From Massilia sp. R2A-15 (lineage in GTDB: Bacteria; Pseudomonadota; Gammaproteobacteria; Burkholderiales; Burkholderiaceae_D), in the NCBI RefSeq assembly GCF_030704305.1, contig NZ_CP131935.1, forward strand, positions 3,534,001-3,598,000: DNA of 64,000 nt. Direction: 5' to 3'. The notes below the pieces were generated by a model. It had not been told where the DNA came from and made no database searches. It saw nothing but the letters and a program-made list of their open reading frames with translations. This document shows positions 9,050 to 18,484 of this stretch, in pieces. Both the position numbers and the translations under genes were made by a program. Positions within the stretch are counted from its first letter, which is position 1, and each line of letters begins with the position of its first letter.

Positions 9050-10722
9050 CGTTCAGGCAGCGCTTCCTCTCCTTCATCGGCGCCGCGTGGCGGCGCCTCG
9101 ACCAGGCATCGGCATGGCGCTTCGCGATGGTGGCCATGCCGCTGGTCTTCGGACTGATGTCGCTGCGCCTGGGCCAGGACGACAACTGGGATCTGAAGAA
9201 CTACCACCTCTATAACCCGTTCGCGCTGCTGAACGGGAAAATCGGGTTCGACCTCGCGCCCGCGCAATGGCAAAGCTATTTCAACCCGACGCTGGACCTG
9301 CTGTACTACGGCCTGACGCACGCGCTGCCGGGCCCCGTCGCCGGCTTCGTCATGGGCTGCCTTCACGGCCTCAATTTCGTGCTGGCCGCGGCCATCGCGC
9401 GCTACGCGCTGCCGCACAAGGGCTATCGCCTGCCGCTGCTGCTCGCGCTGGCCGGCACGCTCGGCGCCGGCTTCCTGACACAGCTAGGCAACAGCATGGG
9501 CGACAACACCACGTCGCTGCTGGTGCTCGGCGCCGTGCTGCTGGTGCTGTCGAACTTCCACCGGCTCGCGCGCGGCGGCGGCGGCGGCGCGGCGCCCGCC
9601 ATCGGCGCCGGCATCGTCATGGGCCTTGGCGCGGGGCTGAAGCTGACCAACGCCACCTACGCCCTCGCCCTGTGCCTGGCGCTGTTCGCTTTGCCGGGCA
9701 ACGCGTGGCCGCGGCTGCGCGCGGCATTCGTCTTTGGTGTCGGCGTCCTCGCCGGCATTGCCGCCAGCGCCGGCCACTGGTACTGGAAGATGTGGACGGT
9801 GTTCGGCAATCCGCTGTTCCCACAATTTAACGATCGCTTCCACGGTCCGCTGGCGGCGCCGATCGGCATCGGCGACACCGGCTGGCTGCCCCGAGGCCTG
9901 GCCGAAAAATTCCTGTGGCCGTTCATCTTCGCGCTCGACTCCAAACGCGTCGGCGAGCTGAAACTGACGCTGCTGCTTTGGCCGGCGCTGTATGCGGCGT
10001 TCGCGCTGCTGGCGCTCACGTTCCTGTTCAGGCGCCCGGCAGCAGTGGCGGATGAAGCGGCGCCGCTCCAGCGCATGCTGCTGGCATTCTTCGCCCTCGC
10101 CTACCTGGGCTGGCTGAACCTGTTCGGCATCTACCGCTACCTGATACCGCTCGAACTCATCGCGCCGCTGGCGCTGTGGCTGGTGTTGCACCGCCTTGCG
10201 CCGCCACCGCTGGCGGCCCGGATCGGCGCGGCGGCGCTGGTGGCGGCCACAATCGCCGGGCTGCCGCATGCGTCATGGGGCCACGCCTCCTGGGCCCGCG
10301 CCGCGTTTTCCGCCGAGGTGCCAGCCTTCCCCCAGCCGCAGGAAAGCCTGGTGTTCACCGTGCACGGCGATCCGCCCATGGGCTGGCTGGTGACGCTGTT
10401 CCCGAAATCCCTGGCGTTCGTCTCGCTCGGCTCCGGCTTTCCCGAGTCGCAGGCCTACCAGGACCGGGTACGCGCGATGGTGGCAAGCCGGCGCGGCCCA
10501 CTGTACGTGATGCTGCAAGCCGACCGCGCCGACCCGGCCCAGCCGCGAAGCGAGGCCGATCGCCGCAGGGCGCAGGAGGCCAACCGCGAAACGCTCGGCA
10601 AGGCCCGCGACCTGCTCGCAAGGTACGGCTTCGTCCTCGACCAGTCCAGCTGCCGGTCGCACCCTGCTTTCATCGGCCGCACCCGCTGGGCCTACCAGCT
10701 GTGCACGGTCTCGGCGCGTTAG
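9046..10722 (+). CDS. Large polytopic membrane protein, probable GT-C glycosyltransferase
   Basis: A 558-aa protein with about ten membrane segments. After helix 1 comes an acidic loop, GQDDNWDLKNYHLYNPF; paired acidic residues in the first periplasmic loop are the usual active-site feature of GT-C enzymes that use polyprenyl-linked donors. A soluble tail of about 100 residues (from roughly 455) follows the last helix. The gene is coupled to the GtrA-like flippase by an ATGA overlap and lies where a serotype-specific GtrC transferase would be expected. I infer that it transfers the flipped sugar to O-antigen or another glycan in the periplasm. I do not recognise a specific characterised homologue. 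Confidence 0.7.
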   Translation: MTFRQRFLSFIGAAWRRLDQASAWRFAMVAMPLVFGLMSLRLGQDDNWDLKNYHLYNPFALLNGKIGFDLAPAQWQSYFNPTLDLLYYGLTHALPGPVAGFVMGCLHGLNFVLAAAIARYALPHKGYRLPLLLALAGTLGAGFLTQLGNSMGDNTTSLLVLGAVLLVLSNFHRLARGGGGGAAPAIGAGIVMGLGAGLKLTNATYALALCLALFALPGNAWPRLRAAFVFGVGVLAGIAASAGHWYWKMWTVFGNPLFPQFNDRFHGPLAAPIGIGDTGWLPRGLAEKFLWPFIFALDSKRVGELKLTLLLWPALYAAFALLALTFLFRRPAAVADEAAPLQRMLLAFFALAYLGWLNLFGIYRYLIPLELIAPLALWLVLHRLAPPPLAARIGAAALVAATIAGLPHASWGHASWARAAFSAEVPAFPQPQESLVFTVHGDPPMGWLVTLFPKSLAFVSLGSGFPESQAYQDRVRAMVASRRGPLYVMLQADRADPAQPRSEADRRRAQEANRETLGKARDLLARYGFVLDQSSCRSHPAFIGRTRWAYQLCTVSAR

Positions 10723-10737
10723 CCCGATTATGGGAAA

Positions 10738-11046
10738 ATGCCGGAATCGCCCGTCACCTCTCGGATTGCTTCCATGTCGACCGCCCGATTCAAACACTCC
10801 CTGACCCGGTCCGCCGTGCGGCTGGCGCGGGCGGTGCTGCGCCGGCCGCAATTGAAGTACATCGCGCGCCGCATGCTGGGGCGCTTCCCCACGCTGCAAG
10901 GACGCCTGCAAGGCATGATGTACCGCGCGGCGCTGGCGCCGCACGCGAAACCTCCGGCCGGCCCGCAGGCTGACAGCGACCTGTCGCCACGCACCCAGCG
11001 CATGATGCGCGAACTGCAGCGCGCATTCGACAAGCGCGCCCCGTAA
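10738..11046 (+). CDS. Small basic amphipathic protein ahead of polymerising glycosyltransferase
   Basis: A 102-aa Arg-rich protein. Residues 17-65 contain repeated basic amphipathic stretches (VRLARAVLRRP, YIARRMLGRFP, LQGRLQGMMYR), and the C-terminus is a short helix ending QRAFDKRAP. Similar basic segments are common at the ends of polysaccharide glycosyltransferases and methyltransferases and may bind membrane, but no family can be named. The start could be 10738 (weak GGGA just upstream) or the ATG at 10774. Its TAA shares its last base with the ATG of the 1242-aa glycosyltransferase, so coupling is tight. It may be a membrane anchor or partner of that enzyme; this is inference only. Confidence 0.6.
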   Translation: MPESPVTSRIASMSTARFKHSLTRSAVRLARAVLRRPQLKYIARRMLGRFPTLQGRLQGMMYRAALAPHAKPPAGPQADSDLSPRTQRMMRELQRAFDKRAP

Positions 11047-14000
11047 TGCGCATCGTCATCGACCTGCAGGGAGCCCAGTCGGCCAGTCGCTTGCGCGGCA
11101 TCGGGCGATACTCGCTGGCGCTGGCGCAGGCGATTGCGCGCAACGCCGGTGAGCACGACATCTGGCTGGTCATGAACGGCGGCTTCGATGGGTTGGCCGC
11201 CTTGCAACGCGCATTCGAAGGCCTGGTTCCTCGCGAGCGCATGCGGGTATTCGATGTGCCGCTGCCGGTCGCGGAACTGGCGGCCGACAACTCGGTGCGC
11301 AGCCGCAGCGCCGAATTGCTGCGCGAAAGCTTCATCGCCCGGCTGCAGCCGGACGCCGTCCTGGTCACCAGCCTGTTCGAAGGCTATGTCGACGACGCAG
11401 TCACCTCGGTCGGCGAATTCACCGAGGGCGCCGGCACCGCCGTGGTGCTCTACGACCTGATTCCGTTCCTGAATCCGGATGCCTATCTTGGTACCGCGAC
11501 GCAGGAGCAGTACTACGCGCGCAAGATCGCGTCGCTGCGCCGCGCCGGTCTGCTGCTGGCGATATCGAACCATGCCCGCGACGAGGCGGTGCAGGCGCTC
11601 GGACTCGATCCGGCAAGCGTGGTCGCCATCTTGACCGCCGCTGATGCCGCGTTCCAGCCAGGTCCTCACGCCAGCGAATCGCTGCGGCGCACGTTGGGCA
11701 TCACCCGCGAGATCGTCATGTACGCGCCGGGCGGCACCGACGCCCGCAAGAACATCGAAGGACTGATCAGCGCATTCGGCCTGCTGCCGGCGGCCTTGCG
11801 CCAGAGCCACCAACTGCTGATCGCCAGCGGAATCGACGCGGCGCGCCAGCGCGACTTGCGCGCGCACGCCGCGCGAAGCGGGCTGGCCGCCGGCGACCTG
11901 ATCCTCACCGGCCACGTCGGCGATGCGACGCTGATCGACCTGTACCGCACCGCCGCGCTGTTCGTGTTCCCCTCGCTGCACGAGGGATTCGGGCTGCCCG
12001 CGCTGGAGGCGATGGCTTGCGGCGCGCCGGTGATCGGCGCCGACAACAGCAGCATCCCGGAAGTGATCGGATGCGCCGAGGCGCTGTTCGATGCATCCTC
12101 GCCGGCCGCGATCGCCGCCAGCATCGCCCGCGTGCTGCAGGACCCGGACCTGCGCGAACGGCTGCGCGCCCACGGCCGCGTGCAGTCGCGGCGCTTTTCC
12201 TGGGATGCCACCGCACAGCGCAGCCTGCGCGCGCTGGAAGCGCATCATGCGCGCGCGCCCGCAGCGCACGGCGCGGCGGCGCGGCGCCGGCTGGCGTTCG
12301 TCTCGCCGCTGCCGCCGCAGCGCAGCGGCATCGCCGACTACGCGGTGCAACTGCTGCCCGAACTGCTTGCGCACTTCGAGATCGATCTGGTGGTGCAGCA
12401 GGATGAAGTGAGCCTGCCCGCCGCGCTGGCCGCGCTGCCCCGCCACTCCGCCGAATGGTTCCTGCACAACGCGCATCTGTTCGACCAGATCCTCTACCAG
12501 TTCGGCAACAGCCCGTTCCACGGCTACATGTTCCCGCTGCTGGAAGCGCACCCCGGCGTGGTGGTCCTGCACGATTTCTTCCTCAGCCGCGTGCTGGCGT
12601 ACGAGCAGGTGAGCAGCGCGCTGCCCGGCGCCTGGACCGAGGCGCTGTACCATTCGCACGGCTACCCTGCGCTGCGCGCCGCCACTAGCGCCGACCTCGA
12701 GCAGGCCCAGGACAGCTATCCCTGCAACCTCGCGGTGCTCGACAACGCCACTGAAGTGATTGTCCACTCCGCGCATGCGCGCGAGCTCGCCGAAGAATGG
12801 TACGGCGCCGGCGCCACCGGCAACTGGCATGTGGCGCCGCTGCCGCGCAGCGCCCCCGCCCAAACCGATCGCGCCGCCGCGCGCGCCGCACTGGGAATCC
12901 GGCAGGACGCCTTCGTCGTGTGCAGTTTCGGATTCATCGCACCGACCAAGCTGACAGCCCGCCTGGTGGAGGCATGGATCGCGTCGTCGCTGCATGCCGA
13001 TCCGGCCTGCGAACTGGTGCTGGTCGGCGCCAACCACGGCGGCGCCTACGGAGCCGGAATCGCCGACGCCATCCGCGCCGCCGGCCCGCGCATCCGGATC
13101 GCCGGCTGGACCGATGACGCCGACTATCACCGCTACCTGCAGGCGGCCGACGCCGGGGTTCAGCTGCGCACCGCCTCGCGCGGCGAGACCTCGGCGGCGG
13201 TACTCGACTGCATGAACTACGGCCTGCCCACCATCGTCAACGCCAGCGGCTCGATGACGGAGCTGCCCGACACCGCGATCCTGAAACTGGACGAGGAATT
13301 TGCGCCGGCCGATTTGGCCGCGGCGCTGGAGCGGCTGCGCCACGACGCCCCGTTGCGCGCGCTCCTCGGCGAGAACGCGCGTGCGCTGATCCGCACCAGC
13401 CACGCCCCGGCCCATTGCGCGCAACTGTACGCCGGCGTGCTGGAACAGGCGTGGCGCACCGCGCGCACCGGCCGCCGCGCGCTGGCGGAACGACTGGCCA
13501 GGGTCCCCGGCGCCACGGCCGGCAAGGCGGCGATGCAGCAGCTGGCCGCGTGCATGGCGCGCCTGCCGGACCGGCTGGCGCAGCGCCAGTTGCTGGTGGA
13601 CGTCACCAATATCGCGCGGCACGACCTGCGCACCGGCATCGAGCGCGTGGTGCGCGCCCAGCTGCTCGAACTCCTGCGCCGGCCGCTGGCCGGTCTGCGC
13701 GTCGAGCCGGTGCGCCTGTGCGCGCAGGGCGGGCGCTGGCAGTACCGCTACGCGCGCCAGTACACCTGCGCCCTGCTCGGCATCGATGCCGGCGCCGCGG
13801 GCGACGCGGCGGTCGACATCGCGCCGGGCGACCTCTTCTACGGCGCCGATTACGCGCCCGGCGCGGTGACCGGGGCGGCGCGCGAAGGGCTGTACGCCGA
13901 ATGGCGGGAACGCGGCGTCGAAATCAGCTTCCAGGTGTACGACCTGCTGCCGGTTCTGCGCCCCGACTTCTTCCCCGCCGGCGCCGACCGGGTGCATGCC

Positions 14001-14774
14001 GACTGGCTGCGCAGCGTCGCCGCGAACGCCGACCGCCTGATCTGCATCTCCGCTGCGGTCGGCCGCGAACTGCGCGACTGGATGGCGGCGCAGGCCCTGC
14101 CGGCGCCGCATCCCCGCGTGACCTCGCTGCACCTGGGCGCCGATCTCGATGGCGCGCCCGCGCCGCCGGCCGCGCCGGCGCTGCCCGCTCGCTTCGGCGC
14201 CGCGCCCACCTTCCTGATGGTCGGCACCATCGAACCGCGCAAGGGCCATTTGCAGGCGCTGGCGGCCTTCGAGCAACTGTGGGCCGGCGGCGTCGAGGCC
14301 AACCTGGTGATCGTCGGCGGCGAAGGCTGGGCCCCGCTGGCGCGCGCCGAACGGCGCACCATTCCGCAGATCGTCGAGCGGCTGCAGGGCCACGCGCAGC
14401 TGGGCAAACGGCTGCTGTGGCTGAAGGGCGCCGGCGACGACCAGCTGCACGCCCTGTACCGGCACAGCGCATGCCTGCTGGCGCCGAGCGAAGGCGAGGG
14501 ATTCGGCCTGCCGCTGATCGAAGCGGCGCGCCACGGCGTGCCGATCCTGGCGCGCGACCTGGCGGTGTTTCGCGAGGTCGCTGGCGAGCACGCCAGCTAT
14601 TTCAGCGATGCCGACGGCCAGCACGCGCTGGCCGACGCGATCCACGCCTGGCTGGCCGCGTACGCCGCGGGCGGGCATGTGCGGCCGGAGCGCATGCCGT
14701 GGATGACGTGGGAGCAGCATGGCGCCGCGCTGCTCGGCATCCTCATGCCTGGCGGCAGATCCAGCGCTTGCTGA
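11046..14774 (+). CDS. Triple-domain GT4 (GT-B) polysaccharide glycosyltransferase
   Basis: A 1242-aa protein containing three consecutive GT-B modules. Module 1 (about 1-390) starts MRIVIDLQG with GIGRYS and has a complete E-x7-E site, EGFGLPALE, near residue 312. Module 2 (about 415-800) starts LAFVSPLPPQRSGIADY and has GETSAAVLDCMNYG near 713, in which the usual two Glu positions are not both kept. Module 3 (about 845-1242) starts LLVDVTNIARHDLRTGIERV and has EGFGLPLIE near 1155. The layout resembles multi-domain O-antigen polymerising mannosyltransferases such as WbdA, in which each module makes one linkage of the repeat unit. It is cytoplasmic and precedes the export genes in the same direction. 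Donor sugars cannot be read from sequence. Confidence 0.85.
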   Translation: MRIVIDLQGAQSASRLRGIGRYSLALAQAIARNAGEHDIWLVMNGGFDGLAALQRAFEGLVPRERMRVFDVPLPVAELAADNSVRSRSAELLRESFIARLQPDAVLVTSLFEGYVDDAVTSVGEFTEGAGTAVVLYDLIPFLNPDAYLGTATQEQYYARKIASLRRAGLLLAISNHARDEAVQALGLDPASVVAILTAADAAFQPGPHASESLRRTLGITREIVMYAPGGTDARKNIEGLISAFGLLPAALRQSHQLLIASGIDAARQRDLRAHAARSGLAAGDLILTGHVGDATLIDLYRTAALFVFPSLHEGFGLPALEAMACGAPVIGADNSSIPEVIGCAEALFDASSPAAIAASIARVLQDPDLRERLRAHGRVQSRRFSWDATAQRSLRALEAHHARAPAAHGAAARRRLAFVSPLPPQRSGIADYAVQLLPELLAHFEIDLVVQQDEVSLPAALAALPRHSAEWFLHNAHLFDQILYQFGNSPFHGYMFPLLEAHPGVVVLHDFFLSRVLAYEQVSSALPGAWTEALYHSHGYPALRAATSADLEQAQDSYPCNLAVLDNATEVIVHSAHARELAEEWYGAGATGNWHVAPLPRSAPAQTDRAAARAALGIRQDAFVVCSFGFIAPTKLTARLVEAWIASSLHADPACELVLVGANHGGAYGAGIADAIRAAGPRIRIAGWTDDADYHRYLQAADAGVQLRTASRGETSAAVLDCMNYGLPTIVNASGSMTELPDTAILKLDEEFAPADLAAALERLRHDAPLRALLGENARALIRTSHAPAHCAQLYAGVLEQAWRTARTGRRALAERLARVPGATAGKAAMQQLAACMARLPDRLAQRQLLVDVTNIARHDLRTGIERVVRAQLLELLRRPLAGLRVEPVRLCAQGGRWQYRYARQYTCALLGIDAGAAGDAAVDIAPGDLFYGADYAPGAVTGAAREGLYAEWRERGVEISFQVYDLLPVLRPDFFPAGADRVHADWLRSVAANADRLICISAAVGRELRDWMAAQALPAPHPRVTSLHLGADLDGAPAPPAAPALPARFGAAPTFLMVGTIEPRKGHLQALAAFEQLWAGGVEANLVIVGGEGWAPLARAERRTIPQIVERLQGHAQLGKRLLWLKGAGDDQLHALYRHSACLLAPSEGEGFGLPLIEAARHGVPILARDLAVFREVAGEHASYFSDADGQHALADAIHAWLAAYAAGGHVRPERMPWMTWEQHGAALLGILMPGGRSSAC

Positions 14775-15146
14775 GGAAGTAGCTGCAAGCGAGGGACGAT
14801 CATGTTGGCACGGCGAGTCCAGGCTTGGAGCCGCATCAAGCGGAGTGACGGAACGAAATTGACGGCGGCAGGTCTATTGAGGTCGGCGAAGGACGCGGGG
14901 AATCGCCGCACGCACCACGCTTGTTCGCGCAGCGACCCGCGACACTGTTACACCTTTTCGATGGCGCTTGTGTCGGCCTCGACGATTGCGCGTTATGATT
15001 CGAGGCCACGGGTGGCGATCGGGTGCGCGCTGGTACATTGCGTCGCCGCGCTGGCCGGAAGTTCCGGGCCGCCCCCGCCCGCCGGGGATGAGCCGCGGCC
15101 GCGCCTGCTTTTTTTGTAACAATGTTTGCACAGAAATGGCTGATCG
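14775..15146. other. Intergenic region between glycosyltransferase and methyltransferase
   Basis: These 372 bases hold no supported gene. A plus-strand open frame at 14802-15119 lacks family features and a convincing ribosome site. A TATGAT hexamer at 14994-14999 could be a -10 element, but its -35 is poor. A GC-rich stretch ending in seven T at about 15108-15116 could act as a terminator or attenuator. The gap may split the polysaccharide cluster into two transcripts. Confidence 0.4.
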
Positions 15147-16250
15147 ATGAAAGCGATGAAAGCAAGACTTCGAAAAATCGTCCGGACCATGGCCGGCTGG
15201 CCCGGCATCGGGCGCCTGATCCGCATCGGCGTCGCGGTGATCCGGCTGCCTGAATTTCGCGCCGAATACCTGGCGCGCAACGGCTTGTCCGACGCCAGCT
15301 TCATGGCCGATGGACGTCCCTCCCACTTCGAAACCGAGCAGCTTCCCACGCTGCTGCAAACGGTGTCGGCGCTGAACCACCGCCAGCTGGCCAGCGACAA
15401 CGACCGCGACAACCTGGTCAAGTCGGTGCCGGTGGCGCTGCGCCGCCTCGGGCGCGACCTGGCCGACGGCCGCGCCGAACTGCAGCGCGTCGAGCAGGCC
15501 TTCGCGCAGCGGCTCGATGGCGCGGAGGCCGGCACCAGCGCGCGGATCGATGCGCTGAACGCGCGCCTCGACGGCGCGGTGAACGCCGTCGAATTCCTGC
15601 TTGGCCGGGTCGAATTCGTGCGCCGCGAGCTGATGTTCGAAATGCGCTACGGCGCCACCGCGCCGGACGCCGGCGCCGCTCAGCTCGAAACGGCCGGTGA
15701 AATCCTGGCGCCGGAAAAGGTCGCGGCGGCGCGCAACGACGGCTTGCGGCTGAACCTCGGCTGCGGCCACATTGCGCTCGACGGCTACCTGAACGTGGAC
15801 CGGCGCGCCCTGCCCGGCGTGGACATCGTCGCCGAAGTCGACCAGCTGCCGTTTGCCCAGGGCGAACTGAGCGAAATATTTTCCGCCCACCTGCTCGAAC
15901 ACTTCCCCCAGGAGCAGCTGCGGCGCGCCCTGCTGCCGTACTACTTCGGCCTGTTGAAACACGGCGGCCGCTTCGCCGCGGTGGTGCCCGATGCCGAGGC
16001 GATGCTGCGCGAATACGCCAACGGCACCTACCCCTACGCCTCGCTGCGCGAAGTGCTGTACGGCGGCCAGGACTACGACGGCGACTTCCACTTCAATATG
16101 TTCACCCCGGCGTCGATGAGCGACTACCTGCGCGAAGCCGGCTTCGTTGACGTGCAGGTGCTGGCCAGCGGGCGCCGGAACGGGCGCTGCTACGAATTTG
16201 AAATCGCGGCCCGCAAGCCGGCCCTGCAGGCCATGGAGCAGGCAGCATGA
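15147..16250 (+). CDS. SAM-dependent methyltransferase with helical stalk, possible chain terminator
   Basis: A 367-aa protein. Residues 1-45 are basic and amphipathic. Residues about 70-175 are rich in Leu, Ala, Arg and Glu with heptad-like spacing (RRLGRDLADGRAELQRVEQ), predicting a long helix or coiled coil. The C-terminal half is a class I methyltransferase: LNLGCGHIALDGYLNVD is motif I near residue 195, and SAHLLEHFPQEQL resembles motif III/post-III. The final codon overlaps the next ATG (ATGA). In ABC-type O-antigen systems a methyltransferase attached to a coiled coil (WbdD) caps the chain and sets its length; the export ATPase here has the matching C-terminal domain. The kinase domain of WbdD is absent. 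A role in sugar methylation within the repeat is the alternative. Confidence 0.78.
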   Translation: MKAMKARLRKIVRTMAGWPGIGRLIRIGVAVIRLPEFRAEYLARNGLSDASFMADGRPSHFETEQLPTLLQTVSALNHRQLASDNDRDNLVKSVPVALRRLGRDLADGRAELQRVEQAFAQRLDGAEAGTSARIDALNARLDGAVNAVEFLLGRVEFVRRELMFEMRYGATAPDAGAAQLETAGEILAPEKVAAARNDGLRLNLGCGHIALDGYLNVDRRALPGVDIVAEVDQLPFAQGELSEIFSAHLLEHFPQEQLRRALLPYYFGLLKHGGRFAAVVPDAEAMLREYANGTYPYASLREVLYGGQDYDGDFHFNMFTPASMSDYLREAGFVDVQVLASGRRNGRCYEFEIAARKPALQAMEQAA

Positions 16251-18484
16251 AGGCGCCGTCACCGACCATCTCGATCGTCATCAACACCCTCAACCGCGGC
16301 CCCGAACTGCAGCAGACGCTCGACAGCCTGCGCTGGCTGAAGTATTCCGGCCAGTTCGAAGTGGTGGTGGTGAACGGCCCCTCGACCGACCACTCGGACG
16401 ACGTAATCGCGGCCTGGTCCGGCCAGGTGCGCGCCGGTAAATGCGCGCTGGCCAACCTGTCGGTGTCGCGCAATATCGGCATCTGCATGGCGCAGGGCGA
16501 CATCGTGGCCTTCATCGACGACGACGCCATCCCCGAACCGGAGTGGCTGGAACAACTGGCGCAGGCTTACGCCGACCCGATGGTGGGCGCGGCCGGCGGC
16601 CTGGTGTTCAATCACACCGGCTACGATTTCCAGTACAAGTACTGCGTGGTGGACCGCTTCGGCAACGCCGACGTGGGCATGGCCGGCCCGACGCCGCACC
16701 TGTCGTTCCCGAAAAGCGGGCGCTTTCCGCATCTGCTGGGCTGCAATTCGTCGTTCCGCCGCTCGGCGCTGCTCGAAGTGGGCGGCTTCGACGAGGAATA
16801 CGAGTACTTCCTCGACGAGACCGACGTCTGCCTGCGCGTGGTCGACGCCGGCTACCTGATCGCGCAGCTGCCGTGCGCCTATGTCCATCACAAGTACGCG
16901 CCCAGCAATATTCGCGGCGAAAACAAGGTGCCGCGCAACCGCTATCCGATCATCAAGAACAAGATCTACTTCACGCTCAAGCACGCGCGCGAGTTCCATC
17001 CGCTGGCGCGGGTGCTGCAGGAGCACCATAACTTCGTCGAAGGCCAGCGCCAGGAAGTGAACTGGGCGGCCGGCGAAAAGCTGCTGTCCGAAGCGGACGT
17101 GGCGCAGTTCAACAGCGACCTCGATCGCGCGCTGGAGGTGGGCCTGCGGCGCGGCTTCGAAGGCGTGCTGCCCGGCGCCATGATCGATGCGGCCAAGCTG
17201 GCGCGCTACGCCGGCCACTTCAAGCCGTTCACGCCGATCGCCAATCCGGACGCGAAGGCGATCGTGCTGGTGTCGCGCGACTTCCCGCCGAACCACGGCG
17301 GCGGCATCGCCACCTTCAACAAGGACCTGGCCGAGGCCCTGGCGCGCGATGGACACATCGTTTGCGTCATCACGCAAAGCCCGGACGTGAACCGGGTCGA
17401 TTTCGAGAACGGCGTATGGGTGCACCGGATGGTGGTGCGCGAGGTGCCGCGCTCGCAGGCGGCGATCGACGCCGCGCTGCCGCAGCAGCTGTGGAACTGG
17501 TCGGCCGTGGCGTTCGAGGAAGCCAGGCGCATCGCCACCCACCGCAAGATTGACGTGGTCGAGGCGCCGGTGTGGGATTGCGAAGGCGCCGCCTTCCTGT
17601 TCGACGGCCGCTGGCCGCTGGTGACGAGCCTGCAGACGACGCTGCACTTCTGGCTCCAGTCGCATCCGGACCGTCACGCCGACAAGCAGTGGATGAAGCG
17701 TTTCGCCGCGCCGGTGCTGGCGATGGAGAAGCAGCTGATGCTCGAATCGAGCGGGGTGCGCTCGATCAGCGCGGCGATCCGGCGCGACATCGAAGAAGGG
17801 TACGGCTTCCGTTTCAGGGAGGACGCGGTGCGCGTCGCGCCGCTCGGCATGCCGCCCGCAGCCGCGGCGCCGGCGCCGGCCCCTGCCTCGGGGCGCGTGA
17901 CGGTGCTGTTCGTCGGCCGGCTCGAGCCGCGCAAGGGCATCGACACCCTGCTGGCGGCGATCCCGCGCGTGCTGGCCGAAAATCCGCAGGTCGATTTCCG
18001 CATCGTCGGCGACGACAGCCTGCCGGTCCCGGGCGGCAAGGCAAGCTACAAGGAAGCCTTCCTGAACAGCGAGGCGGGCAAGGCGTCCCGCGGCCGGGTC
18101 CATTTCGGTGGCCGCGCCGGGCAGCAGGAACTGGTGGCCGCCTACGCCGCCTGCGACATCTTCGTCGCGCCGAGCCGCTTCGAATCGTTCGGCCTGGTCT
18201 TCCTGGAGGCGATGCGCGAAGGCAAGCCGGTGATCGGCTGCGACGTTGGCGGTATGCCCGAAATAATCGAAGACGGCGTCAACGGCCTGCTGGTGGCGCC
18301 GGCCGACAGCGACGCGCTGGCCGCCGCCATCCTGAAGCTGGCCGCGTCGGCGCCATTGAGGGCCGAAATGGGCGCCGCCGGCCGCCGCATCTTCGCCGAA
18401 AAATTCACCTCCGAACGGATGGCCGGCGCGTCGGTCGGGCTGTACGCGATGGCGCGCCAGAACTTCGAGGCGGCCCACGCGTGA
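16247..18484 (+). CDS. Bifunctional glycosyltransferase, GT2-GT4 fusion
   Basis: A 745-aa protein with two unrelated catalytic folds. The N-terminal GT-A domain (about 1-240) has ISIVINTLNRGPELQ, VVNGPSTD and the DxD motif FIDDDAIPEP near residue 90, with the acceptor-side GGFDEEYEYFLDETDVCLR. The C-terminal GT-B domain (about 335-745) starts IVLVSRDFPPNHGGGIATF and contains VGRLEPRKGIDTL and the E-x7-E site ESFGLVFLE near 646. Each half is the length of a full enzyme, so the protein probably makes two successive linkages. It is coupled to the methyltransferase upstream (ATGA) and to the GT4 gene downstream (GTGA). Confidence 0.88.
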   Translation: MKAPSPTISIVINTLNRGPELQQTLDSLRWLKYSGQFEVVVVNGPSTDHSDDVIAAWSGQVRAGKCALANLSVSRNIGICMAQGDIVAFIDDDAIPEPEWLEQLAQAYADPMVGAAGGLVFNHTGYDFQYKYCVVDRFGNADVGMAGPTPHLSFPKSGRFPHLLGCNSSFRRSALLEVGGFDEEYEYFLDETDVCLRVVDAGYLIAQLPCAYVHHKYAPSNIRGENKVPRNRYPIIKNKIYFTLKHAREFHPLARVLQEHHNFVEGQRQEVNWAAGEKLLSEADVAQFNSDLDRALEVGLRRGFEGVLPGAMIDAAKLARYAGHFKPFTPIANPDAKAIVLVSRDFPPNHGGGIATFNKDLAEALARDGHIVCVITQSPDVNRVDFENGVWVHRMVVREVPRSQAAIDAALPQQLWNWSAVAFEEARRIATHRKIDVVEAPVWDCEGAAFLFDGRWPLVTSLQTTLHFWLQSHPDRHADKQWMKRFAAPVLAMEKQLMLESSGVRSISAAIRRDIEEGYGFRFREDAVRVAPLGMPPAAAAPAPAPASGRVTVLFVGRLEPRKGIDTLLAAIPRVLAENPQVDFRIVGDDSLPVPGGKASYKEAFLNSEAGKASRGRVHFGGRAGQQELVAAYAACDIFVAPSRFESFGLVFLEAMREGKPVIGCDVGGMPEIIEDGVNGLLVAPADSDALAAAILKLAASAPLRAEMGAAGRRIFAEKFTSERMAGASVGLYAMARQNFEAAHA

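Noticed and set aside
10728..14720. A 1330-codon minus-strand frame opposite the triple glycosyltransferase
   Set aside because: A mirror frame of GC-rich coding sequence with no recognisable domain; the plus-strand gene has three clear catalytic modules.
14802..15119. A 105-codon plus-strand frame between glycosyltransferase and methyltransferase
   Set aside because: No ribosome site, no family motif and an amino acid composition typical of chance frames in GC-rich DNA.
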